The notes beneath the pieces are model-generated. The model was not told where the DNA came from, did not search any database, and was given only the letters and a program-made list of their open reading frames with translations. Of a DNA stretch of 7,109 nt, positions 5,724-7,109 are shown piece after piece (position 1 is the first letter of the stretch; each line of letters begins with the position of its first letter). Source of the DNA: Treponema sp. Its GTDB lineage: Bacteria > Spirochaetota > Spirochaetia > Treponematales > Breznakiellaceae. The stretch covers positions 1 to 7,109 of the forward strand of contig JAITFA010000195.1 in assembly GCA_031281685.1 (NCBI GenBank). Reading direction: 5' to 3'. Position numbers and translations under genes: made by a program.

Positions 5724-6554
5724 ATGATACCCATTTGGCAAGAAAACATCACTGCGCGTTTCGCTGATGTTGACCATTCCAACCGCCTAACACTGGCGGC
5801 GGCTTTTGACTACTTTCAGGAAGCGTCGATTAAGCACGCGGGAGCCTTGGGAGTCGGCATTGAAGCCATGAAGCAAACCGGCGTAGCGTGGATACTGTCG
5901 CGGATCACGGTGCGTATAGAGCGCCGTCCCCGCTATGGAGACAAACTTACCGTGCAAACATGGCCGCGAGGCGCGGAAAAGCTCTTCGCCGTGAGAGACT
6001 GCGCCATCCTTGACGAAGCCGGCGCGATTCTGGCGCGGGCGCGAAGCAACTGGCTCATCGTGGACCTGGAAAAACGCCGCCCCCTGCGCCCTCACATGAC
6101 AATGGAACGCCTCCCGCTGAACGAGGGCATTGATATGGTCAGCGAGCGCGTCATAAACCTCGAACCGCGTGAGTCCATGACAAAAACAGGCGAGCGCCGC
6201 GCCTTGTATTCGGATATTGACTACTATGGCCATGTTAATAACGCCCGTTATGCCCAGTGGATTCAGGACAGCGTTGATCCTGAGCTGCTCAATCACGCTG
6301 AAACGCTCAGGCTTGACATCGCGTACCTGCAAGAGATCAAGCTCGGCGAAACTATTGAGCTGTGGCAGTTGCCGCCGCAAACGTCTCTGGCGCCAACGCC
6401 CGCGACAGAAGCGAGCGAGGCGCACAGCGGGCAGGCGAGTAACACGCCGCCCTTTGCGTTTGAGGGACGGCGCAATGTCTCTGACACCACAAGCCTTAAA
6501 CAAGAGGCAGTGTTTCGTGCGGAACTGTACCTGCGCTCCAACGCGGCGGATTAA
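5724..6554 (+). CDS. Acyl-ACP thioesterase, FatA-like (double hot-dog)
   Basis: Predicted cytoplasmic enzyme that releases fatty acids from acyl-ACP, ending or draining fatty acid synthesis. The 276 residues make two hot-dog halves. The first half contains FADVDHSNRLTLAAAFDYFQ (13-32), HAGALGVGIEAM, VAWILSRITVRIERRPRYGD (54-73), LTVQTWPRG and ARSNWLIVDLEKRRP (106-120). The second half has SDIDYYGHVNNARYAQWI (163-180), the active-site block. In plant FatA/FatB this block reads DxDxNxHVNN; D166 and H170 are kept but the Asn position is Tyr168, as in many 4HBT-type hot-dog thioesterases. Residues about 216-260 form a Pro/Ala/Ser/Thr-rich stretch roughly 25-30 residues longer than I expect between these two strands. 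ATG 5724 is chosen because family similarity begins at once (IPIWQENITARF); the frame stays open upstream but that part is not family-like and overlaps aspS. No clear ribosome site; GTG 5718 is an alternative. Confidence 0.88.
   Translation: MIPIWQENITARFADVDHSNRLTLAAAFDYFQEASIKHAGALGVGIEAMKQTGVAWILSRITVRIERRPRYGDKLTVQTWPRGAEKLFAVRDCAILDEAGAILARARSNWLIVDLEKRRPLRPHMTMERLPLNEGIDMVSERVINLEPRESMTKTGERRALYSDIDYYGHVNNARYAQWIQDSVDPELLNHAETLRLDIAYLQEIKLGETIELWQLPPQTSLAPTPATEASEAHSGQASNTPPFAFEGRRNVSDTTSLKQEAVFRAELYLRSNAAD
6369..6475 (+). repeat. Bulged inverted repeat inside the thioesterase gene
   Basis: TTGCCGCCGCAAACG (6369-6383) can pair with CGTTTGAGGGACGGCGCAA (6457-6475) as 6+4+4 base pairs, with a 5-nt bulge on the right and a 1-nt bulge on the left. 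The arms frame the Pro/Ala/Ser-rich, apparently inserted part of the protein (residues 216-250). Each arm is followed by a near-identical 12-mer: GTCTCTGGCGCC (6383-6394) and GTCTCTGACACC (6477-6488). In G+C-rich coding DNA part of this pairing could be chance. Confidence 0.4.
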
Positions 6555-6555
6555 G

Positions 6556-6585
6556 AGCGCTACCCAATCTTCCGCGCTTAGCGCT
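6556..6585. terminator. Small stem-loop in the convergent intergenic gap, possible bidirectional terminator
   Basis: AGCGCTA (6556-6562) and TAGCGCT (6579-6585) are perfect 7-nt inverted arms with a 16-nt loop. They occupy the 23-nt gap between the two convergent genes and the end of the minus-strand gene. Position suits a shared terminator, but there is no T-run on either strand and the stem is short. Confidence 0.25.
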
Positions 6586-7109
6586 TCCTCCCCTTCCCAC
6601 GCCTCTTGGTCTCGATAAACAATTCCCCGCTTAGCTTCTGGTAGAGTTCAAACAAATAGGCTACCCGCTGGCTGTCGTCATCGAAAACGCGCCCGTATGC
6701 GGCTTCTACCGCTTTGTCAAGTTTCTGGTGGGCTTTCGCAAGATTTGGCGGCATGGACAGGGGATCGTAGAGGTCGGCTAGGCTACTCTTGGGGAATTCG
6801 GCGCGGGCGTCAAGAACCGCCTGGGCTTTTTGCTCAATATCCGCCTTTTGTTTATCTGTAGGAGAAGGCCAGGGAAAGTTGTTATACACGATGTCCTTTG
6901 AATAGCGATAACGCAATTCCAGTCTGCCGCAAACATAACGCATCCAAGCCATGTGCATTGACGAGGTAAGGACGCCGAAATGGTAAAGGCTTCCGTTGGG
7001 GATTATCATGCAAGTATCGCCCGCTATTGAATTTCCATCAAAAAATCCCATAGGTATATATTTTCTCGTTTCTGACGAAACACGGGGAACGACAATGAAA
7101 GAACCGGGA
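6578..7109 (-). CDS. MmeI-like (type IIL/IIG) restriction-modification enzyme, C-terminal part; start lies beyond the window
   Basis: The C-terminal 176 residues of a fused DNA methyltransferase/endonuclease of the MmeI class (single-chain restriction-modification, COG1002-like). The frame is open through the window edge: residues FIVVPRVSSETRKYIPMGFF read in from the edge, so the ATG at 7051 is internal. The motif series VPRVSSETRKYIPMGF, then YHFGVLTSSMHMAWMR and GRLELRYRYSKDIVYNNFPWP, is the hallmark end of the MmeI-type target-recognition domain. It is followed by the helical MmeI C-terminal domain (LADLYDPLSMPPNLAKAHQK, LDKAVEAAYGR, RVAYLFELYQKL) and a basic tail KRRGKGRKR. The nuclease and methyltransferase catalytic motifs lie outside the window, so activity and completeness cannot be judged. 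A hand count of 6601-7080 gives 240 G+C in 480, clearly lower than the sampled lines of the neighbouring operon (about 57-60%). This fits an acquired defence gene. It is convergent with the thioesterase, with 23 nt between the stops. Confidence 0.87.
   Translation of the reverse strand, partial: PGSFIVVPRVSSETRKYIPMGFFDGNSIAGDTCMIIPNGSLYHFGVLTSSMHMAWMRYVCGRLELRYRYSKDIVYNNFPWPSPTDKQKADIEQKAQAVLDARAEFPKSSLADLYDPLSMPPNLAKAHQKLDKAVEAAYGRVFDDDSQRVAYLFELYQKLSGELFIETKRRGKGRKR

Noticed and set aside
5787..6503. 238-codon minus-strand open frame opposite the thioesterase
   Set aside because: It is a shadow of a gene with clear family motifs on the plus strand. Its translation shows no domain and is Arg-rich in the manner of such shadows.
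6578..7051. A complete small 157-residue gene starting at ATG 7051
   Set aside because: The frame continues through 7108 with matching MmeI-family sequence (FIVVPRVSSETRKYIP), so the ATG is internal and the gene is only cut by the window.
1..7109. CRISPR array, tRNA or rRNA gene, insertion sequence
   Set aside because: No regularly spaced repeats, no tRNA-like or rRNA-like segment and no transposase-like protein were seen on either strand.

Overview
The window looks like a piece of a moderately G+C-rich bacterial chromosome. It carries a translation operon between a truncated transporter gene and a truncated restriction-modification gene. The GatA sequence (for example the stretch VPAYYTIATAEASANLAR) resembles what I recall of treponeme/spirochaete GatA. 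A host in or near Spirochaetota is therefore my best guess, from memory of family sequences only and with low confidence.

Layout. (1) Positions 1-909 (+): the 3' part of a DppB/OppB-type ABC transporter permease. (2) Positions 977-5604 (+): gatC, gatA, gatB and aspS, tightly packed (11-nt gap, 25-nt gap, 13-nt overlap), almost certainly one operon. (3) Positions 5605-5723: a gap holding a long 16-nt-arm inverted repeat. (4) Positions 5724-6554 (+): a FatA-like acyl-ACP thioesterase with an unusual in-frame segment near its C-terminus. (5) Positions 6578-7109 (-): the C-terminal end of an MmeI-like (type IIL/IIG) fused restriction-modification enzyme, convergent with the thioesterase and running off the window.

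How the genes fit together. AspRS is the short archaeal type, without the bacterial GAD insertion domain. It carries the His and Pro residues (H26, P75) that mark non-discriminating AspRS enzymes. Such an enzyme charges tRNA-Asn with Asp, and GatCAB then amidates Asp-tRNA-Asn to Asn-tRNA-Asn. The operon therefore reads as a self-contained indirect asparagine-tRNA pathway. GatCAB may also serve Gln-tRNA, which the window cannot settle.

Most of the window is ordinary housekeeping. The less ordinary points are the ND-AspRS/GatCAB linkage, a Ser at the normally invariant class II motif 1 proline of AspRS, a family of short GTCTCTGRCRCC-like motifs that builds the 5629-5676 inverted repeat and recurs inside the thioesterase, and the restriction-modification gene of lower G+C at the right edge.
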